This document shows positions 29,466 through 38,426 of a stretch of DNA of 64,000 nucleotides, piece after piece; position 1 is the first letter of the stretch; each line of letters starts with the position of its first letter. The translations under genes and the position numbers were made by a program. The stretch comes from Rhodobacter calidifons (lineage in GTDB: Bacteria; Pseudomonadota; Alphaproteobacteria; Rhodobacterales; Rhodobacteraceae), in the NCBI RefSeq assembly GCF_011174775.1, contig NZ_JAANHS010000004.1, positions 1-64,000 of the forward strand. Reading direction: 5' to 3'. Below the pieces are notes generated by a model that had not been told where the DNA came from, did no database searches, and saw nothing but the letters and a program-made list of their open reading frames with translations.

Positions 29466-30601
29466 TGCCCGCGCCGCTGGAAGGCATCCGCGTCATCGAA
29501 CTGGCGCGGATCCTGGCTGGCCCCTGGGCCGGGCAGACGCTTGCCGATCTGGGCGCCGATGTCATCAAGGTCGAGGCTCCGGAAGGCGACGACACCCGGC
29601 GCTGGGGGCCTCCGTTCCTCGAAGTGGGGGGCGAGCGGAGTGCCGCCTATTTCCACGCGACCAACCGCGGCAAGCGCGGGATCACCTGCGACTTCCGCAC
29701 CGCCGAAGGGCAAGAGACGGTGCGCCGGCTGGTGGCCGGGGCCGATGTGGTGATCGAGAACTTCAAGGTCGGCGGGCTGGCGAAATACGGCCTTGACTAC
29801 GACAGTCTGCAAAAGGTCAACCCGCGGCTGATCTACTGCTCGATCACCGGCTTCGGCCAGACCGGGCCCTACGCCCACCGGGCTGGCTATGACTTCATCA
29901 TCCAGGGCATGTCCGGGCTGATGAGCGTGACCGGCCCCGCCGACGGCCAGCCGCAGAAGGTGGGCGTGGCGGTGACGGATGTGTTCACCGGGGTCTATGC
30001 CGCCACCGCGATCCTGGCCGCGCTGATCCAGCGCGGACGGACTGGCGCGGGCCAGCACATCGACATGGCGCTTCTGGACGTGGCCACCAGCATCATGGCG
30101 AACCAGGCGATGAACTACCTGGCCTCGGGCAAGGCCCCCGGACTGATGGGCAATGCGCATCCCAACCTTGCGCCCTATGCGGTGTTCGACTGCAAGGACG
30201 GCTGGATCATCCTGGCCACCGGCAACGATGCGCAGTACCAGCGGCTTTGCGCGATCCTGGGGCTGGAGGCGCTGGCCAGCGATCCCCTGTTCCTCACCAA
30301 CGCCGACCGCGTGACCCACCGCGCCGCCCTGACCGAAAGGCTGACGGCGGCGACGCGGACCTGGACCAAGGCGGATCTCCTGGCCGCCTGCGAGGCCGAA
30401 GGCGTGCCCGCCGGGCCGATCAACGACATGGCCGAGGTCTTCGCCGACCCGCAGGTCGTGGCGCGGGGGATGCGGATCGACCCGGAGGGCGTGCCGGGGG
30501 TGCGCAGCCCGATGACATTCTCGGGGGCCGATCTGGCGCTGGACCGCCCGGCGCCGCGACTGGGGCAGCACCAGGACGAGGTTCTGGGCAAGCCCTCGTG
30601 A
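29465..30601 (+). CDS. CaiB/BaiF family (class III) CoA-transferase
   Basis: The 378-residue protein matches class III CoA-transferases, which move CoA between carboxylic acids. Visible features are the N-terminal IRVIELARILAGPWAGQ, VIKVEAPEGDDTR near 40, NRGKRGITCDF near 65, and the catalytic Asp in HRAGYDFIIQGMSG near 150. The C-terminal domain has AEVFADPQVVARGM. The donor and acceptor cannot be predicted, and no acyl-CoA dehydrogenase or other pathway gene lies next to it. Coupling to the DsbA-like gene is probably positional only. Confidence 0.88.
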   Translation: MPAPLEGIRVIELARILAGPWAGQTLADLGADVIKVEAPEGDDTRRWGPPFLEVGGERSAAYFHATNRGKRGITCDFRTAEGQETVRRLVAGADVVIENFKVGGLAKYGLDYDSLQKVNPRLIYCSITGFGQTGPYAHRAGYDFIIQGMSGLMSVTGPADGQPQKVGVAVTDVFTGVYAATAILAALIQRGRTGAGQHIDMALLDVATSIMANQAMNYLASGKAPGLMGNAHPNLAPYAVFDCKDGWIILATGNDAQYQRLCAILGLEALASDPLFLTNADRVTHRAALTERLTAATRTWTKADLLAACEAEGVPAGPINDMAEVFADPQVVARGMRIDPEGVPGVRSPMTFSGADLALDRPAPRLGQHQDEVLGKPS

Positions 30602-30766
30602 AGGGCAGGCGCATTCTGCTCGGGATCGGCACCCCGCGCGCCACTTTGCCGGATTTCCCTGGGAAACGGGTGCACCGAAGGCGGCGATCTCTTGCCAAGG
30701 CGCCGAATAAGGCGTAGGCGCCCGCCTTCGGTTGAGATTGCCCCGTCCGGGTGCTAATCTGGAACC

Positions 30767-31249
30767 ATGGCCCGGCGCGGGGGCCGAGTGGGCCGCGCTT
30801 CGTTGGAGGACCCGGTCCTGTCGCATTCTGATCCCGCCACCGGCCTGCCGGTCGGTCCGCGCCTGAAACCCGCCGAAGCCCCGCAGGGCCACACGTCCGA
30901 ACAGGTGCTGGCCCTGGTGCTGAAATCCGTCGATGACGACAAGGCCGAGGACATCGTTCAGATCGACCTGCGCGGTCGGTCGGATGTGGCCGACTACATG
31001 GTCATCTGCTCGGGCCGCTCCTCGCGGCAGGTGGGCTCGATCTCGGAAAAACTTGCAGACCGGCTGAAGCAGGAGATGCGGATTTCCGTCCGCATGGAGG
31101 GCAAGGAAACCGGCGACTGGGTGCTGATCGACGCGGGCGACGTGATCGTCCATGTCTTCCGCCCGGAAGTGCGCGAGTTCTACCAGCTGGAAAAGATGTG
31201 GCTGCCGATGGGCGCGGGGACGGGCGCGGCCCGGGCCGCCAAGGCCTGA
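30767..31249 (+). CDS. rsfS: Ribosomal silencing factor RsfS
   Basis: RsfS binds ribosomal protein L14 and keeps the subunits apart when nutrients are scarce. The family core starts at TSEQVLALVLKSVDDDKAED (about residue 43) and includes DYMVICSGRSSRQVGSI and GDWVLIDAGDVIVHVFRPE, ending with REFYQLEKMW. The ATG at 30767 gives a ~42-residue N-terminal extension compared with the usual family start. No better start with a ribosome site is visible nearer the core, so the extension may be real. It overlaps rlmH by one base. Confidence 0.92.
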   Translation: MARRGGRVGRASLEDPVLSHSDPATGLPVGPRLKPAEAPQGHTSEQVLALVLKSVDDDKAEDIVQIDLRGRSDVADYMVICSGRSSRQVGSISEKLADRLKQEMRISVRMEGKETGDWVLIDAGDVIVHVFRPEVREFYQLEKMWLPMGAGTGAARAAKA

Positions 31250-31719
31250 TGCGCCTGCATCTCTGCGCCGTGGGCCGCCTGCGGGCCGGGCCAGAGCGCG
31301 ATCTGGTGGACGATTACCTTCAGCGGTTGGGGCGCAGCGGGCGGCCTCTGGGCCTGGGCCCTGTGGCCGAGCATGAGGTCGAGGACCGCAAGGGTGGCGG
31401 CATGGCGGCCGAGGCCGCGCTTCTGGCCCGCACGATCCCGGAAGGCGCAGCGCTGTGCGTGCTGGACGAAAGGGGCAGGCTTCTGTCCAGTCCCGAGTTC
31501 GCGCAGGCCCTGGCCGACTGGCGTGACGCCGGGCGGCAGGACGCGGCCTTCGTGATCGGCGGGGCGGACGGGCTGGACCCGGGCTTGCGTGCGCGGGCCG
31601 ATCTGGCGGTCAGCTTCGGCCGCATGGTCTGGCCGCACATGCTGGTGCGGGTGATGCTGGCCGAACAGCTGTACCGCGCCGCGACGATCCTTGCCGGCGC
31701 GCCCTATCACCGGATCTGA
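31249..31719 (+). CDS. rlmH: 23S rRNA pseudouridine-1915 N3-methyltransferase RlmH
   Basis: RlmH methylates a pseudouridine in helix 69 of 23S rRNA in the assembled ribosome. The 156-residue protein is a SPOUT methylase with the knot motifs LCVLDERGRLLSS, FVIGGADGLDP and the C-terminal WPHMLVRVMLAEQLYRA, then PYHR. Length is normal. The rsfS-rlmH pairing is widespread and supports both calls. A large hairpin begins five bases after the stop. Confidence 0.96.
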   Translation: MRLHLCAVGRLRAGPERDLVDDYLQRLGRSGRPLGLGPVAEHEVEDRKGGGMAAEAALLARTIPEGAALCVLDERGRLLSSPEFAQALADWRDAGRQDAAFVIGGADGLDPGLRARADLAVSFGRMVWPHMLVRVMLAEQLYRAATILAGAPYHRI

Positions 31720-31723
31720 CGGC

Positions 31724-31794
31724 GGCTCGTCGCTGCCTTCGGTCGCTCCTCGGCCGGGCGCCCGCGAGGAGTGCCCGAAGGGCTTCGACGAGCC
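31724..31794. repeat. Large imperfect hairpin between convergent genes, copy 1
   Basis: GGCTCGTCG at 31724-31732 pairs with CGACGAGCC at 31786-31794. Inner segments CCTTCGG/CCGAAGG and CTCCTCG/CGAGGAG extend the stem. It fills the gap between the rlmH and amidase stop codons. It lacks a T-tract, so it may be a two-way transcription block or an mRNA-stabilising hairpin. A related hairpin lies at 34452-34513. Confidence 0.65.
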
Positions 31795-31798
31795 GTCG

Positions 31799-33130
31799 CT
31801 AGCGCAGCGCCCGTTCCGCCGCCACGCCCAGGCGCAACAGACGCATTTCCTGCCCCGGCGGGCACATCAGGCTGATCCCGCAGGAGGGCTGCGACGTGGG
31901 CAGCGTCAGCGCGCAGGCGCCCATCAGATTGCCGATCCGGGTGTTGCGCAGGGCAAGGAGGTTCTCGGTCACATAATAGGGGTCGTCGGTCATCAGCCGG
32001 TTCGCATCCGGCGGCAGGATCGGCGAGGTCGGCAGGATCACCGCGTCATGGCCTGCGACCCGTTCGTTCCACTGTGCCCGCAGCACCTCCAGCCGCCGCC
32101 AGCCGGCGACATAATCGGTCGCCGCGATCTGCGCGCCCGAGCGGAATCGTTCCAGGATGCGGGGGAACATCTTCTGCGGCGCGGCCTCGATCACCTCGCG
32201 CCAGATGCCATAGGCTTCGGCGGTGAACAGTGTCGCGGCCAGACCCAGCGCCTCGGCGATCTCGGGGGCGGCCAGGCGCGAGATCCGCGCCCCGGCCCGG
32301 CCCAGCCGCGCGACGGCATCCTCGAAGCCTTGCCCCGGGCGGTCGCGGACGTCATCCAGCGCCACGGTTTCCAGAACCGCCAGCCGCATGCCGGACAGAT
32401 CGGCCCCGCCAAGATCGCCGACCGCCCCTCCGCCCATCGCCGCAAGGAGCAGCGCGCAGTCCTCGACGGAATGGGCCAGCGGGCCGATGGTGTCGAACCG
32501 TTCGCACAGCGGCACCGTGCCGCGCATCGGCAGGGCGCCGACCGAGGTCTTCAGCCCCACAAGATCATTCCAGGCCGCCGGGATCCGCACCGAGCCGCCG
32601 GTGTCCGACCCGATCGCCGCCGGGGCCAGGCCGAAGGCCACCGAGGCCGCCGCGCCCGAGGACGACCCCCCCGGCACCGCCTTGTCATCGTTCAGGTTGG
32701 GCGGCGTCGCGGTGACCGGGTTCAGCCCCAGGCCCGAAAAGGCAAGTTCCGACATATGGGTCTTGCCCAGACAGACCAGGCCATTCAGCGTCGCCGTCTC
32801 CAGCACCTCGGCATCCCGGTCGGGGGTCCGGCCCTTCAACAGGGCCGAGCCCGCCTCGGTGGCGACACCGGCCGTATCGAACAGATCCTTCCAGCTGATC
32901 GGCACGCCATCCAGCAGCCACTTGCGCAGGCCCGCCTTCGCCCTTGCCGCCGCGGCCATCGCCTCGCCCCGGGCGCGGGCCGCCGTGGCGCGGACGTAGA
33001 TGCGCGGGGCAAGCGGATGCGTCTCGATCTGATGCAGGAAATACTCGGTCAGCTCGACCGGGTGGATCCGGCCCGCGCCGATCTCGCGCCCCAGCTCGGC
33101 TGCGGTCATGTGCGCCCAGGTTCCGGTCAT
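31799..33130 (-). CDS. Amidase signature family hydrolase
   Basis: The 443-residue protein has the Ser-cisSer-Lys triad of the amidase signature family: Lys in ISWKDLFD near 88, Ser in PGGSSSGAAASVAFG near 165 and Ser in GSDTGGSVRIPA near 188. AAGGGGG precedes the ATG. GatA also has this fold, but no gatB or gatC is adjacent and the C-terminal part (ILPTSPILPPDANRL) is that of stand-alone amidases. The substrate is unknown. It is divergent from the UbiH-type monooxygenase gene. Confidence 0.88.
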   Translation of the reverse strand: MTGTWAHMTAAELGREIGAGRIHPVELTEYFLHQIETHPLAPRIYVRATAARARGEAMAAAARAKAGLRKWLLDGVPISWKDLFDTAGVATEAGSALLKGRTPDRDAEVLETATLNGLVCLGKTHMSELAFSGLGLNPVTATPPNLNDDKAVPGGSSSGAAASVAFGLAPAAIGSDTGGSVRIPAAWNDLVGLKTSVGALPMRGTVPLCERFDTIGPLAHSVEDCALLLAAMGGGAVGDLGGADLSGMRLAVLETVALDDVRDRPGQGFEDAVARLGRAGARISRLAAPEIAEALGLAATLFTAEAYGIWREVIEAAPQKMFPRILERFRSGAQIAATDYVAGWRRLEVLRAQWNERVAGHDAVILPTSPILPPDANRLMTDDPYYVTENLLALRNTRIGNLMGACALTLPTSQPSCGISLMCPPGQEMRLLRLGVAAERALR

Positions 33131-33208
33131 CTGATCCCCCTTGTTGCCACGAACGGTAGCGGCTTGGCGACGCATGGACAATCCGTCCGCGCGGGGTATG
33201 TAGGGCCT

Positions 33209-34438
33209 ATGGAATGCGACGCCGACATCCTGATCGCGGGCGGAGGGTTGAACGGCCCCGCCCTGGCCCTGGCGCTGGCGCAGGGCGGCTTCCGGGTGAC
33301 GGTGATCGACGCCCGCCCCGCACCCGCACGCGCCGAGGCAGGGTTCGACGGCCGCGCCTATGCGCTGGCCATCGCCTCGGTCCGGCTTCTGACCGCGATC
33401 GACGTCTGGCCCCGGGTTGCCGACAAGGCGCAGCCGATGCTGGAAATCAAGGCATCTGACGGCCGCGCGGGCGAAGGGGCCGCGCCCTTCTTCCTGCATT
33501 TCGACGCGGCCGAGATCGAGGAAGGCCCGATGGGCCACATGCTTGAGGACCGCCACCTCTATGCCGCCTTCCTGGCGGCGATGCAGGATGCGCCGGGGGT
33601 GACGCTGCTGTCCGGCGAAACCGTCGTCGCGCAGGAGGTCGGGCCGGCCGGAGTCACGGTGACGCTGGCCTCGGGGCAGAAGCTGTCGGCCGGGCTGCTG
33701 GTGGGCTGCGACGGGCGCGGGTCGGGCACGGCCGCGCGCGCCGGGATCCGCCGGGTGGGCTGGGGCTATGGCCAGACGGCCCTGGTCACCGCGATCCGTC
33801 ACGAACGCGACCACCGGGGCATCGCGCACCAGTTCTTCATGCCCTCGGGTCCGCTGGCGATCCTGCCGCTGAAGGGAGGCCATCATTCCAGCATCGTCTG
33901 GAGCGAGACGGACGCGAACGCGGCGGCGATCCAGGCGCTGCCGGACGACGCCTATCTTCAGGCCCTGCGCCCCCGTTTCGGCGATTTCCTGGGCGAGATC
34001 GCGCTGGCAGGAGAGCGGTTCACCTATCCCCTGTCGCTGTCGCTGGCCGAACGCTTCATCGCGCCCCGGGTGGCGCTGGTCGGCGATGCGGCCCATGGCG
34101 TGCATCCGATTGCCGGACAGGGGCTGAACCTCGGCCTGCGCGACGTGGCCGCCCTGGCCGAGGTGCTGATCCTGGCCCGCCGCCGGGGCGAGGATGCGGG
34201 CAGCCCGGCCGCGCTGGAAGAGTATCAGCGCTGGCGCCGGTTCGATGCCACGGCCCTTGCGCTGGGCATGGACGCGGTGAACCGGCTGTTTTCCAGCGAC
34301 AACCCGCTGCTGCGCCTGGGCCGCGACCTCGGCATGGGGATGGTTGGCGCTCTGCCCGGCCTCCGGCGCGGTTTCATCCGCCAGGCGGCGGGACTGACGG
34401 GCGAACTTCCGCGGCTTCTGACCGGGCGTCCGGTCTGA
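33209..34438 (+). CDS. UbiH/COQ6-type FAD-dependent monooxygenase
   Basis: This 409-residue class A flavoprotein hydroxylase has the FAD-binding GGGLNGPALALALA near residue 11, the DG motif LLVGCDGRGSGTAARA near 168 and GDAAHGVHPIAGQGLNLGLRD near 290. This set is typical of the ubiquinone-ring hydroxylases UbiH, UbiF, UbiI and UbiL. Which ring position it hydroxylates cannot be decided from sequence. The last 65 bases overlap the 3' end of the opposite-strand antiporter frame. Confidence 0.9.
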   Translation: MECDADILIAGGGLNGPALALALAQGGFRVTVIDARPAPARAEAGFDGRAYALAIASVRLLTAIDVWPRVADKAQPMLEIKASDGRAGEGAAPFFLHFDAAEIEEGPMGHMLEDRHLYAAFLAAMQDAPGVTLLSGETVVAQEVGPAGVTVTLASGQKLSAGLLVGCDGRGSGTAARAGIRRVGWGYGQTALVTAIRHERDHRGIAHQFFMPSGPLAILPLKGGHHSSIVWSETDANAAAIQALPDDAYLQALRPRFGDFLGEIALAGERFTYPLSLSLAERFIAPRVALVGDAAHGVHPIAGQGLNLGLRDVAALAEVLILARRRGEDAGSPAALEEYQRWRRFDATALALGMDAVNRLFSSDNPLLRLGRDLGMGMVGALPGLRRGFIRQAAGLTGELPRLLTGRPV

Positions 34439-35753
34439 GCTCTGCCGAAGGCTCGTCGTTGCCTGCGGCACTCCTCGCGGGGTCGGCGCGAGGAGGAGCC
34501 GAAGGCGAACGAGGCGCGGCCGCCTTGCGCGCCTCGCGCCGGTCCAGCAGGTGGAACAACAGCGGGTTCGCCAGGATCGACAGCATCGCGCCCGCCACCA
34601 CCAGATCGCGCGCCTCGGGCGGGACGATGTACAGTGTCGTCCCCATCGTGATCAGGATGAACGAGAATTCGCCGATCTGCGCCAGGCTGGCCGCGATGGT
34701 CAGCGCCATGTCGCGCCCCTCGCCCAGAAGCCGCACCAGGTAGAAACCCGCCGCCGCCTTGACGCCCACGATGATCGTCACCGTGGCCAGAAGCGCAAGC
34801 GGCTGTGACACCAGGATCGCGGGGTTGAACAGCATCCCCACCGAGACGAAGAACAGCACCGCGAAAGCATCGCGCAGGGGCAGCGTCTCGCGCATGGCCT
34901 GTTGCGAGAGGGTCGAGGAGGACATCACCATCCCGGCGAAGAAGGCCCCCAGCGCGAAGGAGACGCCGAAGAAATGCGTCGCGCCATAGGCGACGCCCAG
35001 CGCGATGGCCAGCACGGCCAGCCGGAACAGTTCGCGCGACAGCGTGTGGGCGACGAAATGCAGGATCCAGGGAATCACCCGGCGGCCGATCACCAGCATC
35101 AGCGCGACGAAGGCCGCCGCCTTCACCAGCGTGATCACCACGGTTGCGGCAATCGGACCGATGCCGATGCTTCGGGTCACCTCGGCAACCATCTCGGCAT
35201 CCTCGCCCACCGGCATCGCCTTGCCGCCCAGAAGCCCCGCCAGCGGCGGGATCAGCACCAGCGCCAGCACCATCACCAGATCCTCGACGATCAGCCAGCC
35301 CACCGCCACCCGGCCCTTGTCGGTCTGGATCAGCTCGCGGTCCTGCAACGCCCGCAGAAGCACCACGGTCGAGGCGACCGACAGCGCGATGCCGAAGATC
35401 AGCCCGGCGCCCAGGGTCCATCCCATGCCCCAGCCGATGCCCATGCCGAACAGCGTCGCCACCGCGATCTGCCCCAGCGCGCCCGGAAGCGCGATGCCGC
35501 TGACAGCCATCAGGTCGCGCGGCGCGAAATGCAGGCCCACCCCGAACATCAAGAGGATGACGCCGATTTCGGCCAGTTCGCCCGCAATTTCGGTGTCGGC
35601 GACATAGCCGGGGGTGAAGGGGCCGATCACCACTCCCGCCAGCAGATAGCCCGCGATCAGCGGCAGTTTCAGCCGCTGGGCCATGAGGCCGAACAGGAAG
35701 GCCAGGCCGAAGCCAGCCACCAGCATCGCGATCAGGGGTGTGTCGTGCGTCAA
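34374..35753 (-). CDS. CPA2 family cation:proton antiporter
   Basis: This membrane protein has 12-13 predicted helices, from LIAMLVAGFGLAFLFGLMA to AMLSILANPLLFHLL, with the CPA2 motif GYLLAGVVIGPFTPG near 35. It resembles KefB/YbaL-type potassium:proton antiporters but lacks the C-terminal RCK nucleotide-binding domain. I infer a TTG start at 35753 (459 residues) because the first helix follows at once; further upstream the frame has no family-like sequence. The last ~50 residues are charged and Ala/Pro-rich, encoded across a hairpin and antisense to the monooxygenase gene. Confidence 0.85.
   Translation of the reverse strand: MTHDTPLIAMLVAGFGLAFLFGLMAQRLKLPLIAGYLLAGVVIGPFTPGYVADTEIAGELAEIGVILLMFGVGLHFAPRDLMAVSGIALPGALGQIAVATLFGMGIGWGMGWTLGAGLIFGIALSVASTVVLLRALQDRELIQTDKGRVAVGWLIVEDLVMVLALVLIPPLAGLLGGKAMPVGEDAEMVAEVTRSIGIGPIAATVVITLVKAAAFVALMLVIGRRVIPWILHFVAHTLSRELFRLAVLAIALGVAYGATHFFGVSFALGAFFAGMVMSSSTLSQQAMRETLPLRDAFAVLFFVSVGMLFNPAILVSQPLALLATVTIIVGVKAAAGFYLVRLLGEGRDMALTIAASLAQIGEFSFILITMGTTLYIVPPEARDLVVAGAMLSILANPLLFHLLDRREARKAAAPRSPSAPPRADPARSAAGNDEPSAELRPDARSEAAEVRPSVPPPGG
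34452..34513. repeat. Large imperfect hairpin, copy 2, inside the antiporter 3' end
   Basis: CTCGTCGTTGCCTGCGGC runs into ACTCCTCGCG. This arm pairs with CGCGAGGAGGAGCC running into GAAGGCGAACGAG across a seven-base loop. Arm order and spelling match the hairpin at 31724-31794. It begins 14 bases after the monooxygenase stop codon and is read through by the antiporter frame on the other strand. Confidence 0.6.
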
Positions 35754-35932
35754 GCCTTCATCATCCTTGCGGGCCGAAACCGCCTTGTCCGGGAACGGGG
35801 GGCTGCCCCGCAGTCCTGTCGGGAGACAGAAGAAGTGTAAGACGTGCCCGCCCCGATGCAATCGACCGCGCGGGCCGCCCCGGTCACGAATTTCGCTTTT
35901 GCCGAAATACTTTGCAATGCTAGGGCTTGGCG

Positions 35933-37144
35933 ATGCTGCCCCTGCTCTCCAACCCCCGCGCGCGCCGTCTGTTCCTGGACCGCCACGCCCTGGCCGAGCC
36001 GCGCGTCGGCCCGGCCTCGGGCCAGGCCCTGCACGAGCTGATCACGCGGATCGGCTTTGTCCAGGTGGACAGCATCAACACCATCGCCCGGGCGCATGAC
36101 ATGATCCTGTGGTCGCGGCGGCAGGCCTATCGCCCCCCGGCGCTGAAGCGGTTGCTGGAGACCGACCGCAGCCTGTGGGAGCATTGGACACATGACGCCT
36201 CGGTCCTTCCGGTCGCCTTGCACGGGGTCTGGCAGCATCGCTTTGCCCGCGACGAGGCGCGCCTTTCCGCCAACTGGAAACGCTGGTTCCGTGAGGGGTA
36301 TGAGGCGCAGTTTGACAGTATTCTCAACAGGATAGCCAGGGACGGCCCGGTGGGAACGGCGGATGTGGGCGAAGGCGAGGTCCGCGGCCGCCGCGGCTGG
36401 TGGGACTGGCATCCCTCGAAAACCGCGCTGGAATGGCTGTGGCGGACCGGGCGGCTGGCGATCACCCGGCGCGACGGATTCGCCAAGATCTACGACCTGA
36501 CCGAGCGGGTGATCCCGGAGGTCCACCGCGCACCGGTGCCCGAGGAAGAGGTCTGCGACTGGGCCTGCCGCAGCGCCCTGCGGCATCTGGGCTTCGGCAC
36601 CAGCAGCGAGATCGCGGCCTACTGGAACGCGGTCGGCCCGGAGGCGGCAAAGGTCTGGTGTCGGGGCACCCTGGCGCGGGGCGAGATCATCGAGGCCGAG
36701 GTGGAAGGATCGCAGGGCCAGCGCCGCAAGGTGTTCATTTTCCCCGATATTCTGGACGAATTGCCGCCCGAACCCACCCCCCGCCTGCGCATCCTGTCGC
36801 CGTTCGACCCGGCCCTGCGCGACCGCGACCGGGCGGAGTTCCTGTTCGGCTTCCACTACCGGATCGAGGTCTTCGTGCCCGAGCCGAAGCGGGTTTACGG
36901 CTACTATGTCTTTCCGGTTCTGGAGGGCGACCGACTGGCGGGCCGGATCGACGTGAAGGCCTTCCGCGATGCGGGTGCGCTGCGGGTCAGGGCGTTCTGG
37001 CCCGAGGCGGGAGTGAAGCTGACCAGGGGCCGCCGGGCAAAGCTGGAGGCGGAACTGGACCGGCTGGCGCGGTTTGCGGGTTGTGACAGGGTGGAGTTCC
37101 TCGACGGCTGGGAAAGGGAGACCCTGGCCAGGCCAAGCCTATGA
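35933..37144 (+). CDS. YcaQ-like winged-helix DNA glycosylase family protein
   Basis: The 403-residue protein belongs to the winged-helix HTH_42 superfamily, which includes E. coli YcaQ, a glycosylase that unhooks DNA interstrand crosslinks. The catalytic-type motif GFVQVDSINTIARAHDM (QxD) is near residue 43. Further family blocks are LWEHWTHDASVLP, WWDWHPSKTALEWLW and LSPFDPALRDRDR. The ATG at 35933 is preferred over a TTG two codons earlier. No crosslinking natural-product cluster is nearby, so a general repair role is more likely than self-resistance. Confidence 0.82.
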   Translation: MLPLLSNPRARRLFLDRHALAEPRVGPASGQALHELITRIGFVQVDSINTIARAHDMILWSRRQAYRPPALKRLLETDRSLWEHWTHDASVLPVALHGVWQHRFARDEARLSANWKRWFREGYEAQFDSILNRIARDGPVGTADVGEGEVRGRRGWWDWHPSKTALEWLWRTGRLAITRRDGFAKIYDLTERVIPEVHRAPVPEEEVCDWACRSALRHLGFGTSSEIAAYWNAVGPEAAKVWCRGTLARGEIIEAEVEGSQGQRRKVFIFPDILDELPPEPTPRLRILSPFDPALRDRDRAEFLFGFHYRIEVFVPEPKRVYGYYVFPVLEGDRLAGRIDVKAFRDAGALRVRAFWPEAGVKLTRGRRAKLEAELDRLARFAGCDRVEFLDGWERETLARPSL

Positions 37145-37177
37145 GAACGCTATGTTAATCCGGGTCGTTACCGAAAG

Positions 37178-37522
37178 GTGAAGCGTCTGGGATCGGTCTG
37201 GCACTCGTCTGGCATCCGTCCAGACGACGGGCTGGCAGCGGCGGCATTTACCATGCGGGACGAATCGGCCTGTCCGTTCACGATCGACGGGGGCAGGCAG
37301 GTGCTGGGTGCGGCCAAGGGCCTACCCGCCGACGCTTTCCCGGTGCAGACGGCGCGGACGTTCCCGGCGCGGATCGTGACCAGTGACCGCTTCCGCGACC
37401 GGGCAGAGGCCCACCCCGAAGTGAAGGAGCCGGGGTTCCTGATCCGGGGCGGGATGCGCGACGGGCGGGTCCGGCTGACGGGGCTGGAGACCGGGAAAGC
37501 GGCCGGGGTCGGTGCGCTGTAG
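37178..37522 (+). CDS. Uncertain open reading frame, 114 residues
   Basis: A GTG-initiated frame runs to a TAG just before the convergent LOG-family gene. The C-terminal half (TIDGGRQVLGAAKG, PGFLIRGGMRDGRVRL) reads like a protein, but I recognise no family. The N-terminal part is unconvincing and no good ribosome site is present. It may be a fragment of a decayed gene. Without it, 37145-37528 would be a 384-base gap with no other feature I can see. Confidence 0.3.
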   Translation: MKRLGSVWHSSGIRPDDGLAAAAFTMRDESACPFTIDGGRQVLGAAKGLPADAFPVQTARTFPARIVTSDRFRDRAEAHPEVKEPGFLIRGGMRDGRVRLTGLETGKAAGVGAL

Positions 37523-37528
37523 CGCACC

Positions 37529-38371
37529 CTACGCGGGCACCCAGCCGTCGATCACGCTGACCGCCTCTTCCGCGGTTTCGACCATGGTGAACAGCGACAG
37601 GTCCTCGGGGCTGATGACCCCGGCTTCGGCGAGTTGCTGCCAGTTGACCACCCTTTCCCACCAGTCGCGGCCAAACAGGAGGAAAGGCACCTGCTTCATC
37701 CGACCGGTCTGGATCAGGGTGAGCGATTCGAACATCTCGTCCAGCGTGCCGAATCCGCCGGGAAAGACGACGATGGCACGGGCGCGCATCAGGAAATGCA
37801 TCTTGCGGATGGCGAAGTAGTGGAAGTTGAACGACAGGTCCGGCGTGACATAGGCGTTGGGCGCCTGTTCGTGCGGCAGGACGATGTTGAGGCCGATCGA
37901 CTGGCCCCCCGCCTCGTCCGCGCCGCGGTTGCCGGCCTCCATCACGCCGGGGCCGCCGCCGGTGCAGACCACCCAGTCGCGGCCATAGCTGGCGACGCTG
38001 CGTTCAGTGATCGCCTTCGCAAAGCGGCGGGCCTCGTCATAATAGTGCGACAGGCCGGCGAGGGTTGGCGTGGCGGCCCGGTCGCGGTGTTCCGGCGCGG
38101 GGATGCGGGCGCCGCCGAACATGACCACGGTCGATTCGATACCGCGTTCGTCCATCACCATCTGCGGCTTCAGCAGCTCCAGTTGCAGACGCACGGGGCG
38201 CAACTCGTCGCGCAGCAGGAAGTCGCGGTCGAGGAAGGCCAGCCGGTAGGCCGGCGCGCGCGTCTGGGCGGTGTCGGGGATGCGGCGGACGGCGGCGGCG
38301 TCCTCGATGCTGTCGCGGAACTTGTGGCTGCGGTGGTCTTCGGTCATCAACTCGCTCGGATTGCGTGGCAT
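37529..38371 (-). CDS. LOG/TIGR00730 family Rossmann-fold protein
   Basis: The 280-residue protein carries the lysine-decarboxylase-like LOG motif VVFPGGFGTLDEMFE near residue 205 and VCTGGGPGVMEAGNRGA near 145. LOG proteins hydrolyse nucleoside 5'-monophosphates such as cytokinin ribotides or AMP. This longer form, with a ~90-residue N-terminal part before VVMFGGARI, is widespread in proteobacteria and has no established substrate. The start is the ATG at 38371. It is divergent from dapD with 55 bases between the starts. Confidence 0.88.
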   Translation of the reverse strand: MPRNPSELMTEDHRSHKFRDSIEDAAAVRRIPDTAQTRAPAYRLAFLDRDFLLRDELRPVRLQLELLKPQMVMDERGIESTVVMFGGARIPAPEHRDRAATPTLAGLSHYYDEARRFAKAITERSVASYGRDWVVCTGGGPGVMEAGNRGADEAGGQSIGLNIVLPHEQAPNAYVTPDLSFNFHYFAIRKMHFLMRARAIVVFPGGFGTLDEMFESLTLIQTGRMKQVPFLLFGRDWWERVVNWQQLAEAGVISPEDLSLFTMVETAEEAVSVIDGWVPA

Positions 38372-38426
38372 TGGCCCAAGGCTTATAGGGTCGGCGGAGC
38401 CTTGACCAACCGAAAAGGGAAGCCCC

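Noticed and set aside
35933-37144. The YcaQ-like gene as a self-resistance gene of a DNA-crosslinking natural-product cluster
   Set aside because: Neighbours are an antiporter and a LOG-family gene, and there are no biosynthetic genes. A general repair role is simpler.
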